Of a stretch of 64,000 nt of DNA, positions 22,375 through 33,671 are shown in pieces. The first letter of the stretch is position 1. Each line of letters starts with the position of its first letter. This DNA is from Laguncularia racemosa (lineage: Eukaryota; Streptophyta; Magnoliopsida; Myrtales; Combretaceae), in the NCBI GenBank assembly GCA_037954665.1, contig JBBMOL010000021.1, positions 62,001 through 126,000 of the forward strand, given 5' to 3'. The position numbers were made by a program, and so were the translations under genes. The notes below the pieces were generated by a model. That model saw nothing but the letters and a program-made list of their open reading frames with translations. It was not told the DNA's origin and ran no database searches.

Positions 22375-23068
22375 TGTTGTGTTTAAATTCAACACCACAA
22401 TAATAATCTTCACACCTTCCATGGCTCAAGTACACAACTACTCTTAAGTAGATAGAATTTAAATTCAACTCTAAGTGCTTAAGTAACTAGTTCAATTGCT
22501 TTCACACTTTAATGACTTATTTGAATTTTAAATTCTATTACTCAACATTCCTTTTCTTATTTTGATTTCACATTACAATCAACCATAATGTGCAGCACCT
22601 CAACAAATACAAAATAAACAAAATCTACCACCACTTTACTACTCTTACTCACGGTTCCACCAATTCATGCCACCAACATCAATTCACTATATTACACACA
22701 CCAAAACCCATGCCAAATGCATATACTTTTCACTAAATTTTACAAAATACAACACCTCATACACACTCCTTTTTCACACGTTGCAGCATACACATAAACA
22801 CTCTTCTACACTTCTATTCAAATTGCAAACCACAACTTCAACAATAAAGGCAACTCAAATTTCAAATTCAAAATGAGTTCAATAAGTGCAAGATTACATA
22901 AATGGTAAGAAGCTATTTTAAATTCAAATGACACACAATTAACTATGATTTAATGTGTGTTTTGAAATGTCAAATTAACTTCTTAATGTACACTTCAATT
23001 ATGATTTCAAATCTAAAAATGACAATTGTGATTCCTCCAATTTCCAAAAATGCACACACTACACAATT
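22375..23068 (-). other. M1 leader, left half
   Basis: The non-coding leader shares blocks with E1 in opposite orientation, such as the 'ggaatcacaattgtcatttttcagatttgaaat' region of E1 near 24943. It contains the leader motif in inverted form (aaatggtaagaagctattttaaattcaaatga, about 22900). E1 is inserted at its right end at CAATT (23064-23068). Confidence 0.8.
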
Positions 23069-24062
23069 TGATAGGAATCAAAATCTAACAAGACCTATCT
23101 TTAGGGCAAGAACTAAAGGATTTTGAATTTTGGCGATGAGGGCCCATTTTGAGCAAATTGACTCCAAAATTATTTATAAATTAACCTCTTTTCTATTATT
23201 CATGTATTGTGTTTTCCAACAGGCACACTTATCATATTTTATAAGGTGATGGACAAACTCACTCAGACTCAGCTTGTGGGTTATCCATAGACCGACCTGA
23301 ACTGGCGATGAGCTGGGCCGATGAATCCTATAAAAGACTGGCATCTTGAAGACCAATTTCTTTTATATATTTTTCATTTGCATGGACTATTTATGTTGTA
23401 ATCATTTTGTAACACTTTTATTTTGATTGTAATTTTCATTTAGGACCGGCCACCCTAAAAGTGGCATAGTTGTAATTTTGTGCATTTTCTAACCTTAAAG
23501 GGAGCAAGTATAAATACTTAGTTATAGTAGGGGAAACATACACTTTATGTGTGGGAATTAGGGTTATTCCTAGTTCAATTTCAATCCCAAGAATTGGAAT
23601 TGTGGCGAGTACAATAAGGGGATATTGTGAGTTATATCAATTCCTTCTTTGTTGTTTTTCATTTCATCTCTAGTGAGCCATGTCTAGGGTTGAATTGAAA
23701 GTTTCTTGGTCAGATTTTTTATTGCATTTGTGATCAATTATCTTATTTAAGGTTGATTACTTTAGTACTTGATATTTCATCTCATTGGTGGCGTGAATTT
23801 ATGTTTATGTTGGAAGAAGATATATCACGGTTTTGGTGCTTTTCTCCTTCATATATTTCACGTGGAATTCACTTGATTTTATTGTTATTTAGTGAAGTTG
23901 ATCATTAGTGGATGTTGATTGCATCTTTGAACCTTTGGATTTCATCAAATTTCCATTAGGGTTCACGCAAATTCCATTTCAATTAGACCGGTTTATATGT
24001 GAGTTGAGGTTTGTTTTCTTTGATTCATTTGATTGTGCTTGGACTTGGTTTTGAGTACATCA
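23069..24062 (+). repeat. E1 5' LTR
   Basis: The 994-bp repeat starts tgataggaatc and ends gagtacatca. It matches 26798-27830 except for point changes and a ~32-bp deletion after the TATA region (near 23532). TATAAATA lies at 23509-23516. Confidence 0.95.
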
Positions 24063-24067
24063 TCTTT

Positions 24068-24079
24068 TGGTATCAGAGC
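24068..24079 (+). promoter_or_regulatory. Primer-binding site, initiator-Met tRNA (E1)
   Basis: TGGTATCAGAGC, a perfect match to the plant initiator-Met type, five bases after the LTR. Confidence 0.95.
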
Positions 24080-25744
24080 TTGAGGTTTAAGAGGAGGGAT
24101 TTGAAAATTGAATTTTGGAAATTTAGGGTTCTTGAGTTTACATTTTGATTCCGAAATTGAAAGTGGAAAATTGAATTGTTTGTGTGATTGCTTAAAGTGC
24201 CGTGATTATCTTGTTTGGGAAGTTGAAGTTGTTGCTTGTTGAGTGATTTTTGAAAATTTTTTGAAGCCTCTTTGTTGTGGAATTCACCGTTAAGGAAAGG
24301 GGAAATATAGTGCACTTGTGAATACAATTTCGAAAATACAATTGTGTAAGGAGAGAATTGTGATTCTTACATTGTTTAAACTCGGAATCGGGGAGAATAT
24401 TTTACCATTTCCATATTTGAAGTGTGTGGAAGGATAAGCATCTATTTGAAATTCAAATACCTTCTTTAATTTTGAAAGAAATTCATTGAGTAGCATTGAA
24501 TAAGTGTTATTTGAATTTGAATTGTTTTTTACCATTTGTGGAGAAGGTTGCATTTAGTGGAATGATTTCAAATTTGAATTTTGTTGCTGCCATTGCTTGT
24601 GGTTTACGATGTGAATTGGATTTGTATAGTGGCAAGGAAGTGTATACTTTTAAGTATTGTGCGTAGAGTTGTGCTTAAAAAAATATATATATTGTGGAGG
24701 TTGTTGCACCATGGTTGCATGTGTAAGAATTGTGGTGTAAAAAAGAGTATTGAATTGCTGGTGTTGTGTTTGTATGTTGAGTAAGGGAATTGCCATTTGT
24801 GAATTTGTGGAATTGTGTGGAGTAAAGTGTTGCACATTGAGGCTAAAGTGTGAGAGTGTAGTGCATGGATAGCAAACGGTGAAGGGAAAAGTAGTGTTAC
24901 AATTGTGAAGTGGAATTGTGTAGTATGTGCATTTTCGGAAATTGGAGGAATCACAATTGTCATTTTTCAGATTTGAAATCAGAATTGAAGTGTACATTAA
25001 GAAGTCAATTTGAAATTTCAAAACACACATTAAGTCATAGTTAATTGTGTGTCATTTGAATTTAAAATAACTTCTTACCATTTGTGGAATCTTGCACTTA
25101 TTGAGCTCATTTTGAATTTGAAAGTTGAGCTGCCTTTTACTTTGAAGTTGTGGTTTGATTTTTTGTGTAGAAGTGGGAAAGTGTACCGTGATTTGAAGAG
25201 GTGTGTGTGTAGAGTTGTGTTTTTGCACATTTAGTGAAGGGTGTGTGTAATTGGCATTGGTTCTTATGTGTGTTGTATAGGTACTTGTTGTTGGTGGCAT
25301 GAATAATTGTGGAACCGTGAGCTAAATGGGGAGTTATGTGGTGGTGAGTTATGTATTTTTGTGCTTGTGTTTAAGTTCTTCCCATTGTGAAGTTAATTAG
25401 TGTGAAACCAAAGCAAGAAAAGGAAATTTAAGTAGTGGAATTTGAATTCAAACAAAATAATTAAAGTGTGAAAGTAATTGAACTCATTACTTAAAACTTA
25501 TGGTTGAATTTAATTCTTAACTACTTAGAAATAATTGTGTGTACTTCATTTATTCAACTTTACTTGAAGTATCAAGAATTATTTATTTGTGCTTCAATTA
25601 TTTCACTTGACTTTATTTGAAGTACCAATAAACATTTCTTATATTGGTTGAGTGTGAGCATCGCAGGTGTGTAAGGGTATGTTGTCGTGGTGTGGTGAAG
25701 TGTATTGTGGTTGTTGAAGTTAGTAAGCAAAAACGTAAAGTGAG
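24080..25744 (+). other. E1 untranslated leader
   Basis: The 1.66-kb leader has no gag-like frame. The motif ttatttgaatttgaatt...ttaccatttgtgga occurs at about 24510-24545 and again near 25050-25090. TG/GTG-rich runs yield low-complexity ORFs on the minus strand that are not credible. Confidence 0.7.
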
Positions 25745-26797
25745 TTGTATTTGTCTACTAACGTATTGCATCGGGACATGACTTCTTTTCCAACCATTGA
25801 TGAGGGACAAAGAGAAAACTTGTTCCATACTTCTTGTAGGGTACAAGGAAACTTGTATGTAATCATTATTGATGGTGGTAGTTGTACTAATGGTGTAGCT
25901 GCACCATTAGTATCGAAGTTAAAACTTGAAACTATCCCACATCCTAAACCCTATACTTTACATTGGTTAAATGATTAGGATAGTCTTTGTGTGACCCAAA
26001 GGATTAGGGTATCCTTCAGTATAGGGAACAAGTACTGTGATAAGCTTGAATGTGATATTCTTCCTATTTGTACATCCCATATATTACTTGGTAGACCATG
26101 GTTGTATGACAAGATAGTATTACATGATGGGTATAGAAATACTTATATGTTCAAAAAGGATGGTAAACATATAGTATTAAAACCCTATGTCACCATCAGA
26201 AGTCCAGAAGATGCAAAGACAGATAAAAAAACCATCACAGATTCTTAAGGATCATAGCCACATGATCAAACCTTCAAAGGGCCAAACTGTGCAGACGTAG
26301 GCATGCCAACCTTCAAAGGTTCTTGAGGGCTCTAGTGACACGAGCCAACCCTTAGAGCAAAAAGTTTGTCAAACACCAATGTGCCAACCTTTAGAGGATC
26401 CTGATGATCATAGTCGGATGAGTAGACCACTAGAGAGCTAGATTGTTCAGAGACAGTTATGTTTACCTTCAGAGGTTTCAGTGGGTAATGAGTAGTTGGG
26501 CCAACCATTAGGGGGCTATGAAGATCAACACCATACAAATGAGTTAGAAAAAGAGGAAACAAAATCAATGGAATGGATTGAGACAGGGGAGACATCAGTA
26601 GGTAATGAGTCCTTATTTATGTTGCAGATGAGATACATCCTGGAAATGGGGGAGAGAAAACAATCACCTATTGTAATATTTCAAATAATGGGATTCTGCA
26701 GAGATACTTCTTCAGATGGATTGCTAGGAGAAAATAAAGTCTCTATTGCATTTGATCTACCAGATTTGGGGACAAATCTTTTTTAGGCTTGAGGAGA
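25745..26797 (+). pseudogene. E1 protease-linker-tail frame
   Basis: The frame from 25745 has 'PTIDEGQRENLFHTS', IIIDGGSCTN with the catalytic Asp (about 25870), one TAG at 25976-25978 where E2 has Gln, then 'SLCVTQRIRVSFSIGNKY', 'DILPICTSHILLGRPWLYD' and 'HDGYRNTYMFKKDG' to 26248. After a shift, a repetitive linker (CQPSE/QPLE-like, about 26270-26520) leads to 'LFMLQMRYILEMGERKQSP' and an integrase-tail block 'FDLPDLGTNLF' at 26750-26785 next to the polypurine end and LTR. No RT-to-integrase core is present. Confidence 0.85.
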
Positions 26798-27830
26798 TGA
26801 TAGGAATCAAAATCCGACAAGACTTATCATTAGGACAATAATTAAAGGATTTCGAATTTTGGCGATGAGGGCCCATTTTGAGCAAATCGACCTCAGAATT
26901 ATTTATAAATTAACCTCTTTTCTATTATTCCAGTATTGTGTTTTCCAACAGGCACACGTATCATATTTTATAGGGCGATGGACAAACTCACTTAGACTCA
27001 ACTTGTAGGTTATCCATAGACCGACCTAAACCGGCTGTGAGTTGGGCCGATGAATCCTATAGAAGACCGGCATCATGAAGACCAATTTCTTTTATATATT
27101 TTTCATTTGCATGGACTATTTATGTTGTAATCATTTTGGAACACTTTTATTTTGATTGTAATTTTCATTTAGGACCGACTACCCTAAAAGTGGCATAGTT
27201 GTAATTTTGTGCATTTTCTAACCCTAAAGGGAGCAAGTATAAATACTTGCTTATAGTAGGGTTTGAAAGAGGCCATTTTGCAGATTTGAAACATACACTT
27301 TACATGTGGGAATTAGGGTTCTTCCTAGTTCAATTTCTCTTATCAATTTCAATCCTAAGAATTAGAATTGTGGCGAGTGCAACAAGGGGATATTATGAGT
27401 CATGTCAATTCATTCTTTGTTGTTTTTCATTTCATCTCTAGTGAGTCATATCTAGGGTTGAATTAGAAATTTCTTGATCAGATTTTTTATTACATTTGTG
27501 ATCAATTATCTTGTTTAAGGTTGATTACTTTAGTACTTGATATTTCATCTCATTGGTGGCGTGAATTTGTGCTTGTGTTGGAAGAGAATATATCACGGTT
27601 TTAGTGCTTTTCATCTTCATATATTTCACGTGGAATTCACTTGATTTTATTGTTATTTAGTGATGTTGATCATTAGTGGATGTTGATTGCATCTTTGAAC
27701 CTTTGGATTTCATCAAATTTCCATTAAGGTTAACGTAAATTCCATTTCAATTCGACCGGTTTGTATGTGAGTTGAGGTTTGTTTTCTTTGATTCATTTGA
27801 TCATGCTTGGACTTGATTTTGAGCACATCA
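26798..27830 (+). repeat. E1 3' LTR
   Basis: The 1033-bp LTR starts tgataggaatcaaaatccgac after the polypurine end gaggaga and ends gagcacatca. TATAAATA is at 27238-27245. Confidence 0.95.
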
Positions 27831-28270
27831 CAATTCTACTTCACAATTGTAACCCTTCTACAATTGGTAAGAAGTAATTTTGAAATTCAAATAACCATAC
27901 ATTAACTTCTTCAATCTTAATGTTTTTTTTGAAAATCAAATAATTTCTAAATCTTCCACACTACCTCAAATCTTGCAATGCTCAATCACTCCTCTAGTTT
28001 TCCGAAAAAAATAATGTAAGAATCACAATTTTTCTCCCTACACAATTGCACTTCCAAAACGGTGAATTCCATAACATAGAACCTTCAATAAGTAATCAAA
28101 ACTCACTCTAACATGCAGCAAATTGAACTTCTACTCCTGACAATTCATGCCACTTCAAACAACTACAACAACAATTTCAATTTACTCCTAATTTCAAAAT
28201 TGAAGATATAAGAACATGAACCTTAAATTTCTGAAATTCAAAGTCAAATAACCCCTTCTCAGAACCTCAA
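27831..28270 (-). other. M1 leader, right half
   Basis: This continues 22375-23068 after removal of E1. It contains the leader motif in inverted form (attggtaagaagtaattttgaaattcaaataa, about 27857) and no gag-like frame. Confidence 0.75.
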
Positions 28271-28282
28271 GCTTTGGTACCA
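28271..28282 (-). promoter_or_regulatory. Primer-binding site of M1, Met-tRNA type
   Basis: The minus strand reads TGGTACCAAAGC, two mismatches from TGGTATCAGAGC, five bases from the LTR end at 28288. Confidence 0.75.
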
Positions 28283-28287
28283 AATTA

Positions 28288-28317
28288 TGAGGTGCCTAAA
28301 AAGGGGATTAGGCACAA
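28288..28317 (-). repeat. M1 5' LTR, distal end
   Basis: The sequence tgaggtgcctaaaaaggggattaggcacaa is the counterpart of 12520-12549 in the 3' LTR. It is cut off by E2 at 28318; the rest of the LTR continues at 32684. Confidence 0.92.
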
Positions 28318-29354
28318 TGATAGGAATCAAAATCCGAACAGACCTATCATTAGGGCAAGAACTAAAGGAATTCGAATTTTGGCGATGAGGGCCCATTTTG
28401 AGCAGATCGACCCCAAAATTATTTATAAATTAACCACTTTTCTATTATTCTTGTATTGTGTTTTCCAACAGGCACACTTATCATATTTTATAAGGCAATG
28501 GACAAACTCTCTCAGACTCAGCTTGTGGGTTATCTATGGATCGACCTGAATCGGCGATGAGTTGAGCCAATGAATCCTACAGAAGACCGGCATCTTGAAG
28601 ACCAATTTCTTTTATATATTTTTTATTTGTATGGACTATTTATGTTGTAATCATTTTGGGTCACTTTCATTTCCTTGTAATTTTCATTTAGGACTAGCCA
28701 CCTTAAGAGTGGCAAACTTGTAATTTTGACCACTATCTAACCCTAGGAGTAGCAAGTGTAAATACTTGCTTAGAAGAGGGTTTGAGGAGGCCATATTTTG
28801 TAGAAAAAACTTAGCACTTTCATGTGTGTAATTAGGGTTCATCCTTAGTTTAAACCTCTTATCAATTTCAACCCAAGAATTGGAATTATGGCAAGTGCGA
28901 CAAAGTGGAATTGTGAGTCATATCGATTTCATCTTTGTTGTATGTTCATTTCTTCTCTAGTGACTCATATCTAGGGTAGATTTGAATCTTTCTTAGACAT
29001 ATTTGTGATTGTATTTCGTGGACAACAATCTTGTAAGATTGATTGTTCTTTTAGTTATTGAACTCATTATCATTTTAGTGTTTGGCGTACATTGGAATTG
29101 AAAGGGGGAGTGGAATTCACGATTGTGTTGCTTCCTTTTGATCTTATTTCATGTGAATCTCATCCTTTTTTTATTGTCACTTGGTGAATAATACATAAAG
29201 GGATTGCAATTACATCATTTGATCATCATTTTTCCATCAAATCTCAAAGGGTTTCACGTGAATTATTTATCCACATTGAATCGGTTTGTGATTGATTTGA
29301 GACTTGTTTTCTCTAGTCATTTGATTGTTCTTGAACTTGGTTTTGAGCACATCA
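28318..29354 (+). repeat. E2 5' LTR
   Basis: It starts tgataggaatc and ends gagcacatca. The TATA core is tgtaaata (28757-28764), against TATAAATA in the 3' LTR. 'RPIIRARTKGIRILAMR' can be read near its start, in frame with the sequence upstream of the LTR by chance. Confidence 0.95.
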
Positions 29355-29360
29355 TCTTTT

Positions 29361-29372
29361 TAGTATCAGAGC
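29361..29372 (+). promoter_or_regulatory. Primer-binding site of E2, mutated
   Basis: TAGTATCAGAGC, one G-to-A change from the initiator-Met type. Confidence 0.85.
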
Positions 29373-30576
29373 ATAAGTTGAGAGAAGGGATTGATTGTTG
29401 TTTGATTTTGTGATTAACATCTTCAATTAGGGTTAATCAATTTTGAACCACAATTGTGTTATTGTAGTTTGTAAGTTGCAAAAATTACCTTGATTGGAAT
29501 TTTGATTTGCTGCTTGTTGGAGTTGGATTAGGAAGGTTATTGTAGCTTCTTTTGGTTAATTATTTTGTAGAAGGAAAGAAGCAAAGAAGTGATGTTAAAT
29601 TCAACAATTTTTGAACTTGAAAACTTACCATTCTCTTGCCATGACTAGCTTGTGGCGTGAGGGAGGTTGCGAAGCTTGTTGTTGTGATTCCATTGTGTAA
29701 TTCTGAATTGGGGAAGTGCATTTTATAGATTTGCATTGAGTTGAGTAGTAAGAAATCTATTTGAATTTAAACACATTCAATTAAGTTATGGGAGTTAATG
29801 AGTGTTATTTGAATTTGAAATTCATTACTTACCAATTGAGGAAGGCTTGCAATTAGTGAGGAGGTTGAAATTCAAATTGGAGTTGCTGCCTATTGTTGAT
29901 TTTCGGATTACATTTATGGAAAGTGGTATATTTGTTGTGTTGTTATCTTTGCCGTAGAAGTGGAAGTATATTAGTTGTGTTGATATCCTTGCCGTGGAAG
30001 TGGAAGTATACTTATTGTTGTTGTCATTTATTATTCTTCCGTGGGAGCGGAAGTATATTTGTTGTTGTTACCATTTATTATTGTTGTCGTGGAAGTGGAA
30101 GCATACTTATTGTTGTTGCCACTTGTGTTGTTGCCGTGGGAGTAACTTGTGGAACTTAAAAAAAAAAATTTGTTGCACCGTGATGTAAAGAGGGTGTGTG
30201 TGTGTGGCATAATGAGCATGTGAGTGAAGGTGTTGCAACGTGGTGAATGGGTGTTGCGGTGAAGTGGGTGCACCGTGATTGTGTGTGTATGTCGTGGTGT
30301 AAATTTGTGGAGTTGTGTGTACTGTAAGGTACTACACATTAAGAATCATTATGGGTGTAAAAATTTAGCAAGGAAGGAAGGTTGAGTAGTAGAATTTAAA
30401 ATTCAAACAAATCATTAAAGTGTAAAAGTAATTGAACTAGTTACTTAAACACTTGTTGTTGAATTTAATTCTATCCACTTGAACGTAGTTGAGTGTACTT
30501 CATTTGTGGTTTGGTTGTGTACTTGAACCTTGGAAGTGTGAAGATAATTATTGTATTGTTGGATTTGAGTACAATC
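29373..30576 (+). other. E2 untranslated leader
   Basis: No gag-like frame. The motif ttatttgaatttgaaattcattacttaccaattg lies at about 29808-29842. The tandem repeats at 29939-30140 fall inside it. Confidence 0.7.
29939..30140 (+). repeat. Tandem repeats in the E2 leader
   Basis: Five units centred on gccgtggaagtggaagtata-like sequence followed by ttgttgttgtcatttattatt-like spacers, period about 45-60 bp. They are absent from the E1 leader. Confidence 0.85.
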
Positions 30577-31050
30577 ATGTCTAGTGAAATGTTTCATTAT
30601 TCTAACATATTGCATCAGGACATGACTCCTTTTCAAACCATTGATGAAGGACAAAGAGAAAACTTGTTCCATACTTCTTATAGGGTACAAGGAAACTTGT
30701 GCGCAATTATTATTGGTGGTAGTAGTTGTACTAATGTTGTAGCTGCATCATTAGTATCGAAGTTGAAACTTGAAACTATCCCACATCCCAAACCCTATAC
30801 ATTACATTGGTTGAACGATCAAGATGGTCTTTGTGTAACCCAAAGGGCTAGGGTACCCTTCAGTATAGGGGACAAGTACTATGATGAGCTTGAATATGAT
30901 ATTCTTCCTCTTTGTGCATTCTATATATTACTTGGTAGACTATGGTTGTATGACAGGATGGTATTACATGATGGGTATAGAAATACTTATATGTTCAAAA
31001 AAGATGGAAAATGTATAGTATTGAACCCTATGTCACCATCAGAGGTCTAG
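30577..31050 (+). CDS. E2 protease-like frame, open but with the catalytic Asp replaced
   Basis: From MSSEMF at 30577 the frame is open for 157 codons; ATGs further upstream (30493) exist, but this start aligns with those in M1 and C. It carries 'TIDEGQRENLFHTS', IIIGGSSCTN where relatives have IIIDGGSCTN, 'VSKLKLETIPHPKPYTLHWLNDQDGLCVT', 'FSIGDKYYDELEYDILPLC', LLGRLWLYD and 'HDGYRNTYMF'. The Asp-to-Gly change should abolish aspartic protease activity. Beyond the TAG at 31048-31050 the same frame continues through the linker with a few CAG-to-TAG-type stops. It is probably not functional. Confidence 0.75.
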   Translation: MSSEMFHYSNILHQDMTPFQTIDEGQRENLFHTSYRVQGNLCAIIIGGSSCTNVVAASLVSKLKLETIPHPKPYTLHWLNDQDGLCVTQRARVPFSIGDKYYDELEYDILPLCAFYILLGRLWLYDRMVLHDGYRNTYMFKKDGKCIVLNPMSPSEV

Positions 31051-31640
31051 GAGATGCAAAGGCAGATAAAACAACCATCACAGAATCTTGAGGATCATAG
31101 CCACATGATCAAACCTTCAGAAGACCAAATTGTGCAAACGTAGGTATGCCAACCTTCAAAGGTTCTTGAGTGCTCTAGTGACACGAGCCAACCCTTAGAG
31201 CATAAAATTTGTTAGACACCAATGTGCCAACCTTCAGAGGATCTTGATGATCATAGTCATACGAGTAGGCCACTAGAGAGCCAGATTGTTCAAAGATAGT
31301 TATGTTCACCTTTAGAGGTCTTAGAGGGTAATGAGCAATTACGCCAACCATTAGAAGACCATGAGGATCAGCAACACATAGATGAGTTAGAAAAGGAGGA
31401 AACGGTTTCAATGGAACAGGTTGATTCAGGGGTGACTTTATTGGATAAAGGAGCATTATTTGTGTTGCAGATGAGATACATCCTAGAAATGGAGGAGAGA
31501 AAACAATCACCACCCGTGGTATTTCAAATTTTGGGATTCTGCAGTGATATTTCTTCAGGTGGCTTGCTAGGAGGAAACAAAGTCTCTACTGCATTTGATC
31601 TATTAGATTTGAGGACAAATCTTTTTGAGGCCTGAGGAGA
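31051..31640 (+). pseudogene. E2 linker and integrase tail
   Basis: This continues the protease frame with 'EMQRQIKQPSQNLEDHSHM' and repeats of the type CQPSE/RPLE/QPLE to about 31390. An open stretch follows (31411-31635) with 'LFVLQMRYILEMEERKQSPPVVFQ' and 'FDLLDLRTNLFEA', the integrase-tail block. A TGA just before the LTR start separates this from the GPITR-like tail. The join of 'YILEM' to the tail bypasses the whole RT-to-integrase core. Confidence 0.8.
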
Positions 31641-32678
31641 TGATAGGAATCAAAATCCGACAAGACCTATCATTAAGGCAAGAACTAAAGGAATTCGAAT
31701 TTTGGTGATGAGGCCCCATTTTGAGCGGATTGACCCCGGAATTATTTATAAATTAACCTCTTTTCTATTATTCTTGTATTGTGTTTTCCAACAAGCACAC
31801 TTATCATATTTTATAAAGCAATGGACAAACTCCCTCAGACTTAGCTTGTGGGTTATCCATGGACCGACCTGAATCGGCGATGAGCTGAGCCGATGAATCT
31901 TATAGAAGATCGGCATCTTGAAGACCAAATTCTTTTATATATTTTTTATTTTCATGGACTATTTATGTTGTAATCATTTTGGGACAATTTCATTTCCTTG
32001 TAATTTTCATTTAGGACTAGCCACCTTAAGAGGGGCAAACTTGTAATTTTGACCATTGTCTAACCCTAGGAGTAGCAAGTATAAATACTTGCTTAGAAGA
32101 GGGTTTGAGGAGGCCATATTTTGCAGAACAAACTTAGCACTTTCACATGTGGAATTAGGGTTCATCCTTAGTTCAAACCTCTTATCAATTTCAACCCAAA
32201 AATTGGAATTGTGGCGAGTGCGACAAAGTGGAATTATGAATCATATCGATTTCATCTTTGTTATATGTTCACTTCTTCTTTAGTGAGTCATATCTAGTGT
32301 AGATTTGAATCTTTCTTAGACATATTTGTGATTGTATTTCGTGGACAACAATCTTGTAAGATTGATTGTTCTTTTAATTATTGAACTCATTATCATTTTA
32401 GTGTTTATCTTACATTGGAATTGAAAGGGGGAGTGGAATTCATGGTTTATGTTGCTTCATTTTAATCTTATTTCATGTGAATCTCATCCTTTTTTTGTTG
32501 TCACTTGGTGAATAATACAGAAAGCGATTGCAATTACATCATTTGATCATCATTTTTCTATCAAATCTCAAAGGGTTTCACATGAATTGTTCATCCACAT
32601 TGATCCGATTTGTGATTGATTTGAGACTTGTTTTCTCTAGTCATTTGATTGTGCTTGAACTTGGTTTTGAGTGCATCA
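31641..32678 (+). repeat. E2 3' LTR
   Basis: The 1038-bp LTR follows the polypurine end cctgaggaga and ends gagtgcatca. TATAAATA lies in the palindrome at 32080-32087. 'NQNPTRPIIKARTKGIRI' opens its 5' end. Confidence 0.95.
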
Positions 32679-32683
32679 CACAA

Positions 32684-33671
32684 TCAAATGGAACAAAAAC
32701 CAACCTTAAATACAATCAACAATTCTGGTTCAACAATGTTAGGAATTTGTGAGATTCCTAATGGGTGCAATGAGATGCAAAATCAATAAATAAAGAACAA
32801 ATCCACCACAATGAATCAAATCCCTCAATACACACTAATCCAACTTGAAATATCACGTGAACTTCAAGAATATTTAGCAAAGCAAAACTGTCATCCCCTT
32901 TCCACAACTAATGCTTTCACGGTTCAACAACATGTAAAATAGAGGAATAGAAATCAAGTATAAAAGGAACTCAATTAAGCACACTAATTTGAATAATAAT
33001 AAATCAAATCTGACTAAGAAATGTTCCAATTCAACCTTAGATATTACGCACTAGAGAAGAAAAGAAAACACAATAATTTGAAATTAATATGATTCACAAT
33101 TTTAAGTGTTGCACTCACTACAATCTCAACTCTTAGAATTGAAATTGATAAGAGGAAATTGAACTAGGAAACCCTAAGTTCTCTCATGTGAAAGTGAAGT
33201 GTTTGTTTTGAAAATTTGCCTCTCAAAAACCCTACTTAAGCAAGTATTTATACTTGCTCCCTTAAGGTTAGAAAGTACACAAAATTACAACTACGCCACT
33301 TTTAGGGTAACCGGTCCTAAATGAGAATTACACATAAAATGAAAGTGTCCCAAAAGAAATTACAACATAAAATAGTCCACACAAATGACAAATATATAAA
33401 AGAAATCGGTCTTCAAGATCTCGGTCTTCAGGGTACTTTCGAATTCAGCCCTAATGAGGATCTTGACTCACTCAAAAGTATAGGTGATTTGGCACCCTAT
33501 AAGACTGATAAGTGGACCTGTTGGAATGCATAACAATTATAAGGTAGGAATGAAGAAAATAAATTAGCTTCCTCAAGATTGGGTTATTCATGTAAGATTC
33601 TCAAAACTAAGTTATGTAGACCCTTAGCTCGGGCCCTAGTGATAGTTCCTTTAGGAGTCCTGTTCTTATCA
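32684..33671 (-). repeat. M1 5' LTR, main part
   Basis: It is collinear with the 3' LTR at 12550-14974 once the solo LTR is removed. The right end is ttcttatca, followed by ATAAG (33672-33676). TATTTATA lies at 33245-33252. Confidence 0.92.

Larger units (their letters stand above)
23069..27830 (+). mobile_element. Element E1: non-autonomous gypsy, protease only, target duplication CAATT
   Basis: The 5' LTR is 23069-24062 and the 3' LTR 26798-27830. The priming site is at 24068-24079, followed by a long leader and a protease-linker-tail frame. CAATT is found at 23064-23068 and 27831-27835. The element is inserted in the leader of its relative M1, in opposite orientation. RT, RNase H and integrase are absent, so movement must have relied on enzymes from other copies. 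Confidence 0.95.
28318..32678 (+). mobile_element. Element E2: non-autonomous gypsy, protease only, target duplication CACAA
   Basis: The LTRs are 28318-29354 (1037 bp) and 31641-32678 (1038 bp). CACAA is at 28313-28317 and 32679-32683. It is inserted in the M1 5' LTR in opposite orientation. The internal region holds a leader and one protease-linker-tail frame without gag or polymerase core. It is the same type as E1 but its leader differs (29939-30140 repeats). Confidence 0.95.
12520..33671 (-). mobile_element. M1: gypsy element with protease-RT-RNase H-integrase, host of four nested insertions
   Basis: The LTRs are 12520-14974 (3', split by a solo LTR) and 28288-28317 plus 32684-33671 (5', split by E2), about 1019 and 1018 bp once insertions are removed. 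ATAAG flanks both outer ends (12515-12519, 33672-33676). A Met-tRNA-like priming site is at 28271-28282. The minus-strand internal region has a long leader, protease, RT, RNase H and integrase; no gag is visible. Nested in it are the solo LTR 13157-14587, B, E1 and E2, each with its own perfect 5-bp duplication. After removing them the pol frame can be followed across the joins, which confirms the reconstruction. Confidence 0.93.

Noticed and set aside
24604..25300. Thr/His-rich minus-strand ORFs in the E1 leader
   Set aside because: They come from TG-rich leader sequence and have no counterpart in the E2 or M1 leaders.
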